64,000 bases of DNA from CAYSCZ01 sp964429655 (GTDB taxonomy: Bacteria > Bacteroidota > Bacteroidia > Cytophagales > Cyclobacteriaceae): the NCBI GenBank assembly GCA_964429655.1, contig CAYSCZ010000005.1, positions 1-64,000 on the forward strand. Direction: 5' to 3'. Shown here piece by piece: positions 18,424-25,835 of this stretch; position 1 is the first letter of the stretch; the number at the start of each line of letters is the position of its first letter. Position numbers and translations under genes: made by a program. The notes beneath the pieces were generated by a model, which saw nothing but the letters and a program-made list of their open reading frames with translations, was not told the origin of the DNA and ran no database searches.

Positions 18424-18897
18424 TAAAAGCTATTGATTTAAAAGTAAGTAAAATATTTAGGATAATGTAGCTATTGCAAATATTGAAAAATCTCACTAAA
18501 AATTTGCATGAATTCAATTACCGCAGCTAAAGATCATCGATTTATATTATTCCAGTACTGGTTTTTTTGGTTTAACTACAACTCCCTTTTTATCTCAAAA
18601 AGAGTTAATTAGTAATAACTTTATTGTGATTAAATTTATATTTTTATTTAATAAAAATACCTTTGGTGTAATTAATTAACACCAAATAGGTATCGCATAG
18701 GCAATTTGATGCATTAGTTATATAATTTTTCGAAAAAACCCGGCAGCTGTTTAAATGAATAATAGATCAAAAAAATCCTCTGTGAAGGATTTAGGTAATG
18801 ATCAAATGTGTCTGATTATAAAAATACATTAAATGGAAATATTAATAATTTTAAGTTTTTCTAAATAATTACAATAAATAAGGGATATCGTCTAACA
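18424..18897. other. Long AT-rich divergent intergenic region upstream of the siaBC-like operon
   Basis: This gap of 474 bases lies between divergent genes. I found no credible reading frame. It contains one strong inverted repeat (18,657-18,693, listed separately) and several A/T runs. The length is unusual for this gene-dense window and suggests regulatory content for the plus-strand operon. Confidence 0.5.
18657..18693. promoter_or_regulatory. Operator-like inverted repeat upstream of the siaBC-like operon
   Basis: Perfect 8-base arms, TTTGGTGT (18,662-18,669) and ACACCAAA (18,679-18,686), flank a 9-base AT core. They extend outward to ATACC and GGTAT with a two-base offset. No T run follows, so it is more like a protein-binding site than a terminator. 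It lies about 205 bp before the siaB-like start. Confidence 0.45.
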
Positions 18898-19455
18898 ATG
18901 GATTATCTAAAAAGCTATAAGAATATTTATGATCAAAACATCTTATTGATGTATAAAGGTGAGCTAACATTTGATCTGGTTACTGCTATTATTACTGCAC
19001 TGGAAGAAAGACTGGATGAAATAGAAGAGGAAAGAAAAGTAAAAAAGAAGTTTTACAATGTCACAACAGAGTTAATACAAAACCTTTATTATCATCTCGA
19101 TGAAGTGAATACAGATGAGAGTGCGATTAATGCCTATGATGCAAAAGCTGCGTTGGTTTTAGTTGCCGCAAGGAAAAGGTACTATAGTTTGCAAACCGGG
19201 AACTTTGTACCAACTGATAAAACAGAAAAACTGAGGAAAAGGCTGGATATGATTAATGAAACTCCAGCTGACCAGTTGCGGGCGCTTTATCGAGAGGTAT
19301 TGAATAATGAGGAGATGTCTGAAAAAGGTACTGCAGGATTAGGTTTTATAGATATTGCGAGAAAAACCGGCGGTCAAAAACTTAACTATAAATTGCAAGA
19401 AATCTCAGATAATGTTTCTTATTTTACGTTCCAGGTAAAGTTGCCAAGGGTCTAA
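18898..19455 (+). CDS. siaB: SiaB-like protein kinase (DUF6272 family)
   Basis: A 185-residue cytoplasmic protein resembling SiaB, the GHKL-like kinase that phosphorylates SiaC in Pseudomonas aeruginosa. Visible features are the N-terminal IYDQNILLMYKGELTFDLV, a helical segment with TELIQNLYYHLDE where histidine-kinase-like ATPases carry the N-box Asn, and KGTAGLGFIDIARKTGGQ near residues 142-159, the family's glycine-rich ATP-lid signature. It is immediately followed (18 bp) by the SiaC-like gene, the conserved pairing. No phosphatase gene (SiaA) or cyclase (SiaD) adjoins it. Family assignment is strong; the biochemical role is inferred from that family. Confidence 0.85.
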   Translation: MDYLKSYKNIYDQNILLMYKGELTFDLVTAIITALEERLDEIEEERKVKKKFYNVTTELIQNLYYHLDEVNTDESAINAYDAKAALVLVAARKRYYSLQTGNFVPTDKTEKLRKRLDMINETPADQLRALYREVLNNEEMSEKGTAGLGFIDIARKTGGQKLNYKLQEISDNVSYFTFQVKLPRV

Positions 19456-19473
19456 ATTATTTGGATAGAAATA

Positions 19474-19851
19474 ATGGAAAAAATTTTTATAGAACCAACG
19501 AAAGTAACACCGCTTATCAATTTTGATCCAGATGAAGGATTGATGGAGCTGAAAGGAAGATCAAGCCCGGAGAATGCTGTCCAGTTTTACTCCAAGTTAC
19601 TAGACAATCTTGACAAATATGATTCAAAAGATAGCCTGGTAGCCAATTTTGTTTTCGAATATTTTAATACCAGTTCATCAAAGTGTTTGTTTGATGTCTT
19701 TAAAAGACTAAGTAAGCTGTCAGATGAGGGGAAGGATATAGTGATTAACTGGTATTATGAGGAAGGTGATGACGATATGATGGAGGCAGGAGAAGATTAC
19801 AGTGATTTGTTGGACCTTGATTTTAATTTTATGGAGTTGGAGGATGAATAA
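19474..19851 (+). CDS. siaC: SiaC-like regulatory phosphoprotein (DUF1987)
   Basis: A 125-residue protein of the SiaC/DUF1987 family, the small switch protein whose phosphorylation by SiaB controls partner binding. The order ITPLINFDPDEG-like start (here VTPLINFDPDEGLMELKG), SSPENAVQFY, and FEYFNTSSSKCLFDV is intact. The Thr at about residue 66 in FNTSSSK corresponds to the phosphorylation region described for Pseudomonas SiaC. The C-terminus is strongly acidic (EEGDDDMMEAGEDYSD), as in relatives. It lies 18 bp after siaB and 25 bp before the coiled-coil membrane gene. In Pseudomonas the target is the diguanylate cyclase SiaD; none is encoded here, so the target must differ. Confidence 0.88.
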   Translation: MEKIFIEPTKVTPLINFDPDEGLMELKGRSSPENAVQFYSKLLDNLDKYDSKDSLVANFVFEYFNTSSSKCLFDVFKRLSKLSDEGKDIVINWYYEEGDDDMMEAGEDYSDLLDLDFNFMELEDE

Positions 19852-19876
19852 TCCCTGAATTAGTAAATCACCCGGC

Positions 19877-20410
19877 ATGAACAAGATGAGGGAACTATAT
19901 CATGAGGAGAAGAAGAATTTAGATGAATTCAAAGAGAAGATCAGCGACAGAAAGATTTATAAAGAAGATCTCAATGCATTTGCCGATTCTTACGATGAGC
20001 TTGTTGCTCAAGCCCGGGTTATAACAAGAGTTAGCGACAGACTTCAAAAAAAGCTGGATACCGCCAACACTCAAATAAAAGAACAAAACGATGAGATAAC
20101 GGAAAAAAATGTTCAATTGGAAAAAACAATTGAACAGCTCATGAAAGCAAGGGTAGGCAAAAAAGCATCAACAATAATGCTGTTCCTTGCTATATTCTTG
20201 TTTGTGACAGAAGAATATTTTATGGGACCTGTTATCGAATCGTTCATCTCTATCCCATATCTTGATTTAGTTATCAAAGGATTAATTGCTTTTTCCTTAA
20301 AGTTTGTTGAATCAGGCCTGGAAACTTACTTCATGAAGCAAGAACAAAGTAAAATATTGAAAGAGGAAAAGAATTCAGAAGTAGCTTATAATCCCGCCCT
20401 GGTTAATTAG
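19877..20410 (+). CDS. Coiled-coil protein with C-terminal membrane segments, siaBC partner
   Basis: A 177-residue protein of unknown function. Residues 1-97 are almost entirely charged helical heptads (EEKKNLDEFKEKI, LDTANTQIKEQNDEITEKN), predicting a long cytoplasmic coiled coil. Two hydrophobic segments follow, about residues 100-120 (ASTIMLFLAIFLFVTEEYF) and 128-150 (IPYLDLVIKGLIAFSLKF). A short basic/acidic tail ends the protein. It lies 25 bp after siaC in the same orientation. The position makes it a candidate membrane-bound output or receptor of the SiaB-SiaC switch, in place of a cyclase; that role is inference. Confidence 0.75.
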   Translation: MNKMRELYHEEKKNLDEFKEKISDRKIYKEDLNAFADSYDELVAQARVITRVSDRLQKKLDTANTQIKEQNDEITEKNVQLEKTIEQLMKARVGKKASTIMLFLAIFLFVTEEYFMGPVIESFISIPYLDLVIKGLIAFSLKFVESGLETYFMKQEQSKILKEEKNSEVAYNPALVN

Positions 20411-20458
20411 TTATTCAATAAAAAAACAATAATATTATTTTATAATTGTTCAGTAGAT

Positions 20459-21040
20459 ATGCCAAAGCTACTATTATCGATTATCATATTGTTTTCATTA
20501 GCCATTAATTGTTATAGCCAATCCACAAAAGCAACCAATTTGAAAAATATTGATTTGGCTACAGAATATATGACCAATGGGGAATTTAATAAAGCAGACA
20601 GTCTTTTCAGGCTTACATTACAAAACATGAAGGTTTTGCCTTCTAATATTGCTTTTTATTTTGGTAAAAACTCTTACTTCTTGGGAAAATATAAACAAAG
20701 TATTGACTGGACTACAAAATATCTGGCGCTAAAAGGAACTAAAGGAAGGTTTTACCGGGAAGCGAATACCATACTCGATAAAGCAAAAAATGGATTAAAT
20801 GCACAGGCCGAAGCGGATGCAAAAGTGGTGAGGGAAAAAATTAATCAAACCAGATTTGATTGCCACGAAAATTCATTCGTTAAATGTCCGGTATGTGATG
20901 GGTCGGGAGTTGTGATTTTCAGAGGTGCATTCGAAAATGTCTATAAAGTCTGCCCCTACTCAGGACAGGATGGATACCTCACATGTGAGGAATATAATTT
21001 ATATCTTTTAGGTGAGTTAGAACCTAACCTGAATGACTAA
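20459..21040 (+). CDS. Secreted protein with TPR-like helices and a half DnaJ-type zinc motif
   Basis: A 193-residue protein with a signal peptide (about residues 1-20, ending NCYSQ). Residues 30-120 look like tandem tetratricopeptide-type helices (LATEYMTNGEFNKADSLF, FGKNSYFLGKYKQSIDW). Near residue 143 lies KCPVCDGSGVV, one CxxCxGxG repeat as in the DnaJ zinc centre, with more cysteines at CPYSGQDGYLTC. Because the motif is partial, it may bind a metal or form disulfides in the periplasm. It is the fourth plus-strand gene after siaB, 48 bp downstream of the coiled-coil gene, and overlaps the next gene by 8 bp. Function unknown. Confidence 0.7.
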   Translation: MPKLLLSIIILFSLAINCYSQSTKATNLKNIDLATEYMTNGEFNKADSLFRLTLQNMKVLPSNIAFYFGKNSYFLGKYKQSIDWTTKYLALKGTKGRFYREANTILDKAKNGLNAQAEADAKVVREKINQTRFDCHENSFVKCPVCDGSGVVIFRGAFENVYKVCPYSGQDGYLTCEEYNLYLLGELEPNLND

Positions 21041-21527
21041 ATCCAAACCTCATCTACCATGGTTAACCTTCCATTTTATGATGGTGAACTTCTTATTACT
21101 CCTTACTTATTTATATGTACAATTAATTCTAATTTTTGAAATTTTTATATTTTCAGTTGTTGGCTTATTACTTTCCTTTTTAATTATAGTACACATCCTG
21201 GGTATTGTCCACATATTATCACGCATCATAAGCAATACATTGGTTGTGTTTCTTGATGCGCATTCCATCACAGTTCAAAAATTATTGATACCATACAGAA
21301 CAAACTATCCTTGGAAAGCGCTTAAAGGATTCACTACTTCGCGAAGGTTCAATTTTAACATTATTGTTTTTTATCCGGTTAAGGAAGCGCCATTCATGAT
21401 CTCCCAAGTATCTGTTTGGGATTTTCAACAGTTTCAATATCAATTAAAAAATTATCCAATCGAATATTTAGGCCGGGAGAAATACAAGTATAGTTGCCTC
21501 TTCTCTGGTATTTTCGGGAAAAATTAA
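21033..21527 (+). CDS. Membrane protein with two N-terminal helices and a PH-like tail
   Basis: A 164-residue protein, unrecognised. Two strongly hydrophobic segments lie at about residues 12-35 and 38-62, then a region with VFLDAHSITVQKLLIPYRTNYPWKALKGF resembles bacterial PH-like (bPH) domains that follow paired membrane helices. Its start overlaps the previous stop by 8 bp, so it is likely translated with that gene and belongs to the siaBC run. It converges with and overlaps, by 4 bp, the nspC-like gene on the other strand. No function can be assigned. Confidence 0.65.
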   Translation: MTKSKPHLPWLTFHFMMVNFLLLLTYLYVQLILIFEIFIFSVVGLLLSFLIIVHILGIVHILSRIISNTLVVFLDAHSITVQKLLIPYRTNYPWKALKGFTTSRRFNFNIIVFYPVKEAPFMISQVSVWDFQQFQYQLKNYPIEYLGREKYKYSCLFSGIFGKN

Positions 21528-22660
21528 GACAAGCGATGTTTAAAATCATCGAAATCAAAAACTCTAATTAATTTAAAAGTACCATCTTTCTTTATTTTAC
21601 CAATGGATGGATGGGTGACCCCATTGAACATAGAAGTTTTAACCATGGTGTAATGCATCATATCTTCAAAGATTATTTTATCACCTATTCCAAGTTCTTT
21701 TTCAAAATAGAAGTCATTCATAAAATCTCCTGCAAGACAACTCACACCGCCAATATTATATTTATATTTTCCGTTTGTTAAGGAAGCTCCCATAATGTTC
21801 GGTTTATATGGCATCTCCAGGCAATCCGGCATATGACAGGTAAAAGAAATATCACAGATTGCAGTTTTGGTTCCGCCATTACCCACAACATCCAGAATTG
21901 TAGATACCAAATAACCTGTTTTCCATGCTATTGCTGAGCCGGGCTCCATAAATAGCTTGATTCCATGTTTATCTCTAAAAGATTTCAATAATCTGACCAG
22001 ATGGTCATAATCATAAGAATGATCAGTAATGTTGTGCCCCCCACCAATGTTTATCCATTTCAGATGTTTGAGATGCTTACCAAATTTCCATTCAAAATTT
22101 TCAAATACTTGCGCAAGACTGTATGAATTACTTTCGCAAAGCACGTGAAAATGAAGACCTTCTATGTGCTCAGGGAGATACTCCAATCGCGCCACTCCCA
22201 ATCTTGAAGTAGGAGCGGAAGGGTTGTATAAATCCACATCAACATCAGACCAACCGGGGTTCACTCTTAATCCGATCGAGATATTACAGTTTGTATTTTT
22301 AATACTTGGTAAAAACTTTTTGTACTGGTCAATAGAGTTGAAGATGATATGACTTGAACAGGCTAATATTTCTTTGAAGTCTTTTTCTGAAAATGCAACG
22401 CTATAGGTGTGGGCTTTAAAACCAAATTCATTATATATTAATAATGCTTCATTTAGTGAGGAAGCCGTAGCCCCATTTAAATACTTTTTAATTAACGGAA
22501 AAGAATCCCACAAAGCAAAAGCTTTTAGTGCCATCAGGATATCTATATCAGCATCTTTAGCCAGCTGATTTAATAACTTAAGATTGTCGATAAGCTTTTC
22601 TTCTTCAAGCACAAAACATGGAGAGGGTATTGATTCCAATAAATTACTATAAATCATCAA
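21524..22660 (-). CDS. nspC: Carboxynorspermidine/carboxyspermidine decarboxylase
   Basis: A 378-residue PLP-dependent decarboxylase of the alanine-racemase fold, expected to convert carboxyspermidine or carboxynorspermidine to the polyamine in the cytoplasm. Lys46 in LMALKAFALW is the PLP-binding residue; INIGGGHNIT and EPGSAIAWKTGYLV bind cofactor phosphate. CLAGDFMNDF supplies the second-subunit catalytic Cys, followed by EDMMHYTMVKTSMFNG. Length fits NspC. Its start overlaps the dehydrogenase stop by 4 bp, so the two-step pathway is encoded as a coupled pair. Whether spermidine or norspermidine is the product cannot be read from sequence; in Bacteroidota spermidine is more usual. Confidence 0.94.
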   Translation of the reverse strand: MMIYSNLLESIPSPCFVLEEEKLIDNLKLLNQLAKDADIDILMALKAFALWDSFPLIKKYLNGATASSLNEALLIYNEFGFKAHTYSVAFSEKDFKEILACSSHIIFNSIDQYKKFLPSIKNTNCNISIGLRVNPGWSDVDVDLYNPSAPTSRLGVARLEYLPEHIEGLHFHVLCESNSYSLAQVFENFEWKFGKHLKHLKWINIGGGHNITDHSYDYDHLVRLLKSFRDKHGIKLFMEPGSAIAWKTGYLVSTILDVVGNGGTKTAICDISFTCHMPDCLEMPYKPNIMGASLTNGKYKYNIGGVSCLAGDFMNDFYFEKELGIGDKIIFEDMMHYTMVKTSMFNGVTHPSIGKIKKDGTFKLIRVFDFDDFKHRLS

Positions 22661-23862
22661 TCCATCTGCAAGTCAATGTTGGTCATCTCATCCCAGGGTA
22701 ATCCATAATTACTCATTTCTTTTAAAAATGGATCAGGGTCAAACGCTTCCACATTGATGGTTCCTTTTTTATTCCAATACCCTTGCAATAACATGGAAGC
22801 ACCCACCATAGCCGGCACTCCTGTTGTGAATGATACGGCTTGTGAATATGTATCTTGAAAAGCTGCCTGGTGACTACAATTATTGTATATGTAATACGTC
22901 TTATCCTTCCCATCTTTTATACCACTAATCCTGCATCCAATGGAAGTTTCTCCTTTGTAATTTTTTGCCAGGCTTACCGGATTGGGAAGTACCTGCTTTA
23001 AAAACTCTAATGGAACAATTTCTTTTCCCTGAAAATTGACAGGCTCTATGCTGTCCATACCAATATTATGGATGACCCTCAGGTGCGTTAAATATGTATC
23101 ACTAAAAGTCATCCAAAACCTTGCCCTTATTATGGAAGGGAAATTTTTTACAAGCGATTCCAGCTCCTCATGGTAGATTAAGTATGATCTTCTAGTGCCG
23201 ATATTTGGATAGTCCAGGTCACGAGAAATCTCGTGTGGAGCTGTTTCAATCCAATGACCATTATGAAAATATTTACCTTTTTGGGTAACCTCTCTTATAT
23301 TTATTTCCGGATTAAAATTTGTTGCAAATGGATGGCCATGGTCGCCTGCATTACAATCAACAATATCTAGATAATTAATCTCATCAAAATGATGTTTAGC
23401 AGCATAAGCACAAAACACTCCTGTCACACCCGGATCAAAACCACAGCCTAATATGGCAGTTAACCCGGCGTTTTGAAACCTTTCATGATAGGCCCACTGC
23501 CATTTGTATTCGAACCTGGCTTCATCCTTTGGTTCGTAGTTAGCCGTATCCAAATAATGAGTATTTGTATCAAGGCAAGCTTGCATGATAGATAAATCCT
23601 GATAAGGTAGTGCTACATTGATCACTATATCAGGTTCTAATCTGGTTAGTAAATCTTTGACCTCACGTACATGATCTGCATCTAATGAAAATGTAAATAT
23701 TTCAATACCATATTTATTTTTAACCTCTTTAGCTATTTCCTGGCATTTTGATAAAGTTCTACTAGCCAGGTAGATATGTTGGAATAAATCATTTTTTTGA
23801 GCACATTTATGAGCCACCACCTTTCCTACACCACCAGCACCAATAATTAATACTTTTGACAT
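22657..23862 (-). CDS. Carboxynorspermidine/carboxyspermidine dehydrogenase (saccharopine dehydrogenase family)
   Basis: A 401-residue NAD(P)H-dependent enzyme that condenses aspartate semialdehyde with a diamine to give the carboxy-polyamine used by NspC. The N-terminal Rossmann motif is VLIIGAGGVGKVVAHKCA; NVALPYQDLSIMQACLDT and LGCGFDPGVTGVFCAYAA are characteristic of the saccharopine dehydrogenase-like family, and DIVDCNAGDHGHPFATNF is typical of the polyamine branch. It is the first gene of the coupled pair and its own promoter should lie in the 138 bp before the divergent DUF4136 gene. Pairing with nspC makes the function secure at pathway level. Confidence 0.92.
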   Translation of the reverse strand: MSKVLIIGAGGVGKVVAHKCAQKNDLFQHIYLASRTLSKCQEIAKEVKNKYGIEIFTFSLDADHVREVKDLLTRLEPDIVINVALPYQDLSIMQACLDTNTHYLDTANYEPKDEARFEYKWQWAYHERFQNAGLTAILGCGFDPGVTGVFCAYAAKHHFDEINYLDIVDCNAGDHGHPFATNFNPEINIREVTQKGKYFHNGHWIETAPHEISRDLDYPNIGTRRSYLIYHEELESLVKNFPSIIRARFWMTFSDTYLTHLRVIHNIGMDSIEPVNFQGKEIVPLEFLKQVLPNPVSLAKNYKGETSIGCRISGIKDGKDKTYYIYNNCSHQAAFQDTYSQAVSFTTGVPAMVGASMLLQGYWNKKGTINVEAFDPDPFLKEMSNYGLPWDEMTNIDLQMD

Positions 23863-24000
23863 TTAGATGAGATTATTTTGTGAATAATTGTGTATATCAA
23901 TATGAACTCGATATTATAAAAATGTAAAAACAATATCTAAGCTCTTTGCTTTTCTTTTTTCGAATAAAGTTTTTTTATATTTCAAATTAAAATTGAAGAT

Positions 24001-24618
24001 ATGAGGAACACTATTACAATTGTTTTAATGGTTTTGGTAGTCGCTGGATGCCAATTACAGAAGGATATGGTTATTGATTCCGACTATAGCTACAATGGAA
24101 GGTTCAAAAAATACAAAACATTCGATTTTTTCAGGGAAGTTAATAAATCCGATTCCTCCAGGTTTAATGCAAAATTAGAAGATGCCCTTGTTAACCGGTT
24201 AGAAGCCCAGGGTTATAAAAGAAAAGAAAAAAGACCGGATCTCTTAATTGGCTACAAGATTTATTATTCCGATCTTAAATTCAAAGGATATTATCAACCA
24301 GAATTGGACATTTGGGTAAAAAATACGGGTGGTGAAGTTACAAATGAAAAAGATACATTAGAAAATGAAAGAGAACTCTCGAGAGAAGAAAAAAGAAATA
24401 TAAAAAATGAAAACTATGAAGGATATTTTAATGAAATGAAAAATGGAATGCTTTTAATCAATTTTTTTGATCGCAAAAAGGAAGAAACTGTATGGCAGGG
24501 ATACGCCTCTGGAGTTTTCTACCATAATGATCGCTATAGATATAATGATTTTAAAAAACCCGCATCAAGGATACTGGATGAATTTAGAGTTGTTGCAGAA
24601 GGGTATATTTTAAACTAA
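24001..24618 (+). CDS. DUF4136-family lipoprotein
   Basis: A 205-residue predicted lipoprotein. The signal sequence ends VLVVAGCQLQ, a lipobox with Cys17, followed by a DUF4136-like domain: YKTFDFF near residue 40, LEDALVNRLEAQGYKRKEKRPDLLIGYKI, and a C-terminal YNDFKKPASRILDEF. A highly charged insert (about residues 115-145) separates two halves. Members are cell-envelope proteins of unknown function. It is followed by a long inverted repeat (24,626-24,731) before the next gene. Confidence 0.8.
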   Translation: MRNTITIVLMVLVVAGCQLQKDMVIDSDYSYNGRFKKYKTFDFFREVNKSDSSRFNAKLEDALVNRLEAQGYKRKEKRPDLLIGYKIYYSDLKFKGYYQPELDIWVKNTGGEVTNEKDTLENERELSREEKRNIKNENYEGYFNEMKNGMLLINFFDRKKEETVWQGYASGVFYHNDRYRYNDFKKPASRILDEFRVVAEGYILN

Positions 24619-24625
24619 ATTTTAG

Positions 24626-24731
24626 ATAATGATCGTTAAATCTTAAAATTTAATTCATCGCTTAGTTCAATCTATCAATAATTAAGTTTAGTAGCTTAGT
24701 CCGCCAAGAACAGTGATTTAACGATCATTAT
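24626..24731. repeat. 17-bp perfect inverted repeat with 72-base spacer, ending at a start codon
   Basis: The left arm, ATAATGATCGTTAAATC (24,626-24,642), and the right arm, GATTTAACGATCATTAT (24,715-24,731), are exact reverse complements. The right arm ends one base before the ATG of the DUF2279 gene. In a transcript reading in from the upstream gene, the arms could pair and bury the translation start. Alternatively it is a 106-bp mobile-element relic. Confidence 0.7.
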
Positions 24732-25658
24732 ATGTATAAAATATACTTTCTTTTTTGTAAGTACGGTTTATTGGTGGTAATCATGTGGGTCGCTACCTCT
24801 CAAATAATGGGTCGAACCCCCAACGACTCAATTCAAAAATTTCAAAAAAGAAAAAAACTGATCACTTATGGCAGTATAGGGTTATATGCTGCAAATCTTG
24901 GTGGATTATATGCCGTTTGGTATAAAGACGTTATTGATACTACTAGGTTCCGGTTTTTCGATGACTCCGGGGATTGGCTTCAAATGGATAAGTTCAGACA
25001 TCTGGCCGGCGGTCAATATATATCGCTACAAGGCATATATGCACTTCGCTGGGCTGGTGTAAAGGACAAAAAAGCAATATGGTGGGGTGGTGTTTTAGGC
25101 TGGACTATGATGACTCCTGTGGAGATTTATGATGGCTTTGACTCAGAATCTGGTTTCTCTTTACCCGACCTTGCTTTTAACACCATTGGCTCTCTGAGTG
25201 CTGTTTTGCAGGAGCTTTATTTCAGGGATCAAATTTTTCTTTGGAAATATTCATACAATGATTCTGGCATAGCACATTATAGACCTGATCTTTTGGGAGA
25301 AACATTGCCCCAGAAAATGTTCAGAGACCTGAATGGCCAGACTTACTGGTTATCCATAAACATTAAGAAGACTACCAGGTTAAATGTTCCACCATGGTTA
25401 AATATCGCAATCGGCCAAAGCGCTGATGGCCTGTTGGGAGGAAGCTTCAATCCTGAATTTAATGATGACGGTTTAAAATTACCAGAACTAGAGAGGGTTA
25501 GAGAATGGTATGTCAGTTTTGATGTTGATCTGAGTAAGATCAAAACCAATTCCAAATTGTTAAAAACTGCACTTAACTTTCTGAATGTAATCAAAATCCC
25601 TGCCCCAGCAATCGAAGTAAAAGATGGTGATGTGCGGTTCATACCCATCTACTTTTAG
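24732..25658 (+). CDS. DUF2279-family (YfiM-like) membrane-associated protein
   Basis: A 308-residue protein with a hydrophobic N-terminus (about residues 7-25) that may be a signal peptide or anchor. The DUF2279 signature is present: MDKFRHLAGGQYISLQGIYA, WWGGVLGWTMMTPVEIYDGF and SLPDLAFNTIGSLSAVLQELYF, with conserved His, Glu, Asp and Asn residues in hydrophobic surroundings. The rest (about 180-308) is beta-rich, ending VRFIPIYF, compatible with an outer membrane or periplasmic part. The function of the family is unknown. The start codon directly adjoins the inverted repeat described at 24,626-24,731. Confidence 0.8.
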   Translation: MYKIYFLFCKYGLLVVIMWVATSQIMGRTPNDSIQKFQKRKKLITYGSIGLYAANLGGLYAVWYKDVIDTTRFRFFDDSGDWLQMDKFRHLAGGQYISLQGIYALRWAGVKDKKAIWWGGVLGWTMMTPVEIYDGFDSESGFSLPDLAFNTIGSLSAVLQELYFRDQIFLWKYSYNDSGIAHYRPDLLGETLPQKMFRDLNGQTYWLSINIKKTTRLNVPPWLNIAIGQSADGLLGGSFNPEFNDDGLKLPELERVREWYVSFDVDLSKIKTNSKLLKTALNFLNVIKIPAPAIEVKDGDVRFIPIYF

Positions 25659-25667
25659 TCATTATGA

Positions 25668-25769
25668 TCATCCGCCATACAGCAAACCCAACAAAATGAT
25701 TATCAAAATCGTCAGAAAAGCTAACTTACTGATATCTTTGTTTTCACTTTTTTTCGTAGTCTCAGACAT
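25668..25769 (-). CDS. Possible 33-residue single-pass membrane peptide
   Basis: A short frame from ATG at 25,769 to TGA at 25,668. It begins MSETTKKSENKDISKLAF and continues as a 15-residue hydrophobic run ending LLYGG. The design (charged N-terminus, one helix, Gly-Gly end) resembles small membrane peptides, but with so few codons chance cannot be excluded. It follows the anti-sigma/barrel gene's start region by no operon logic: it lies downstream of that gene's stop at 25,836 on the same strand, 66 bp away. Confidence 0.35.
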   Translation of the reverse strand: MSETTKKSENKDISKLAFLTILIIILLGLLYGG

Positions 25770-25835
25770 GTTAATTCGTGCTATTACATTTAAAGGACAA
25801 TAAAAAGGGCTGATTGGTTGGAAGCGAATGAGAGA

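Noticed and set aside
23945..23983. Promoter of the DUF4136 gene (TTTG and TATATTTC)
   Set aside because: The two boxes are 27 bases apart, longer than the 17-23 expected for Bacteroidota sigma factors, so I did not list it.
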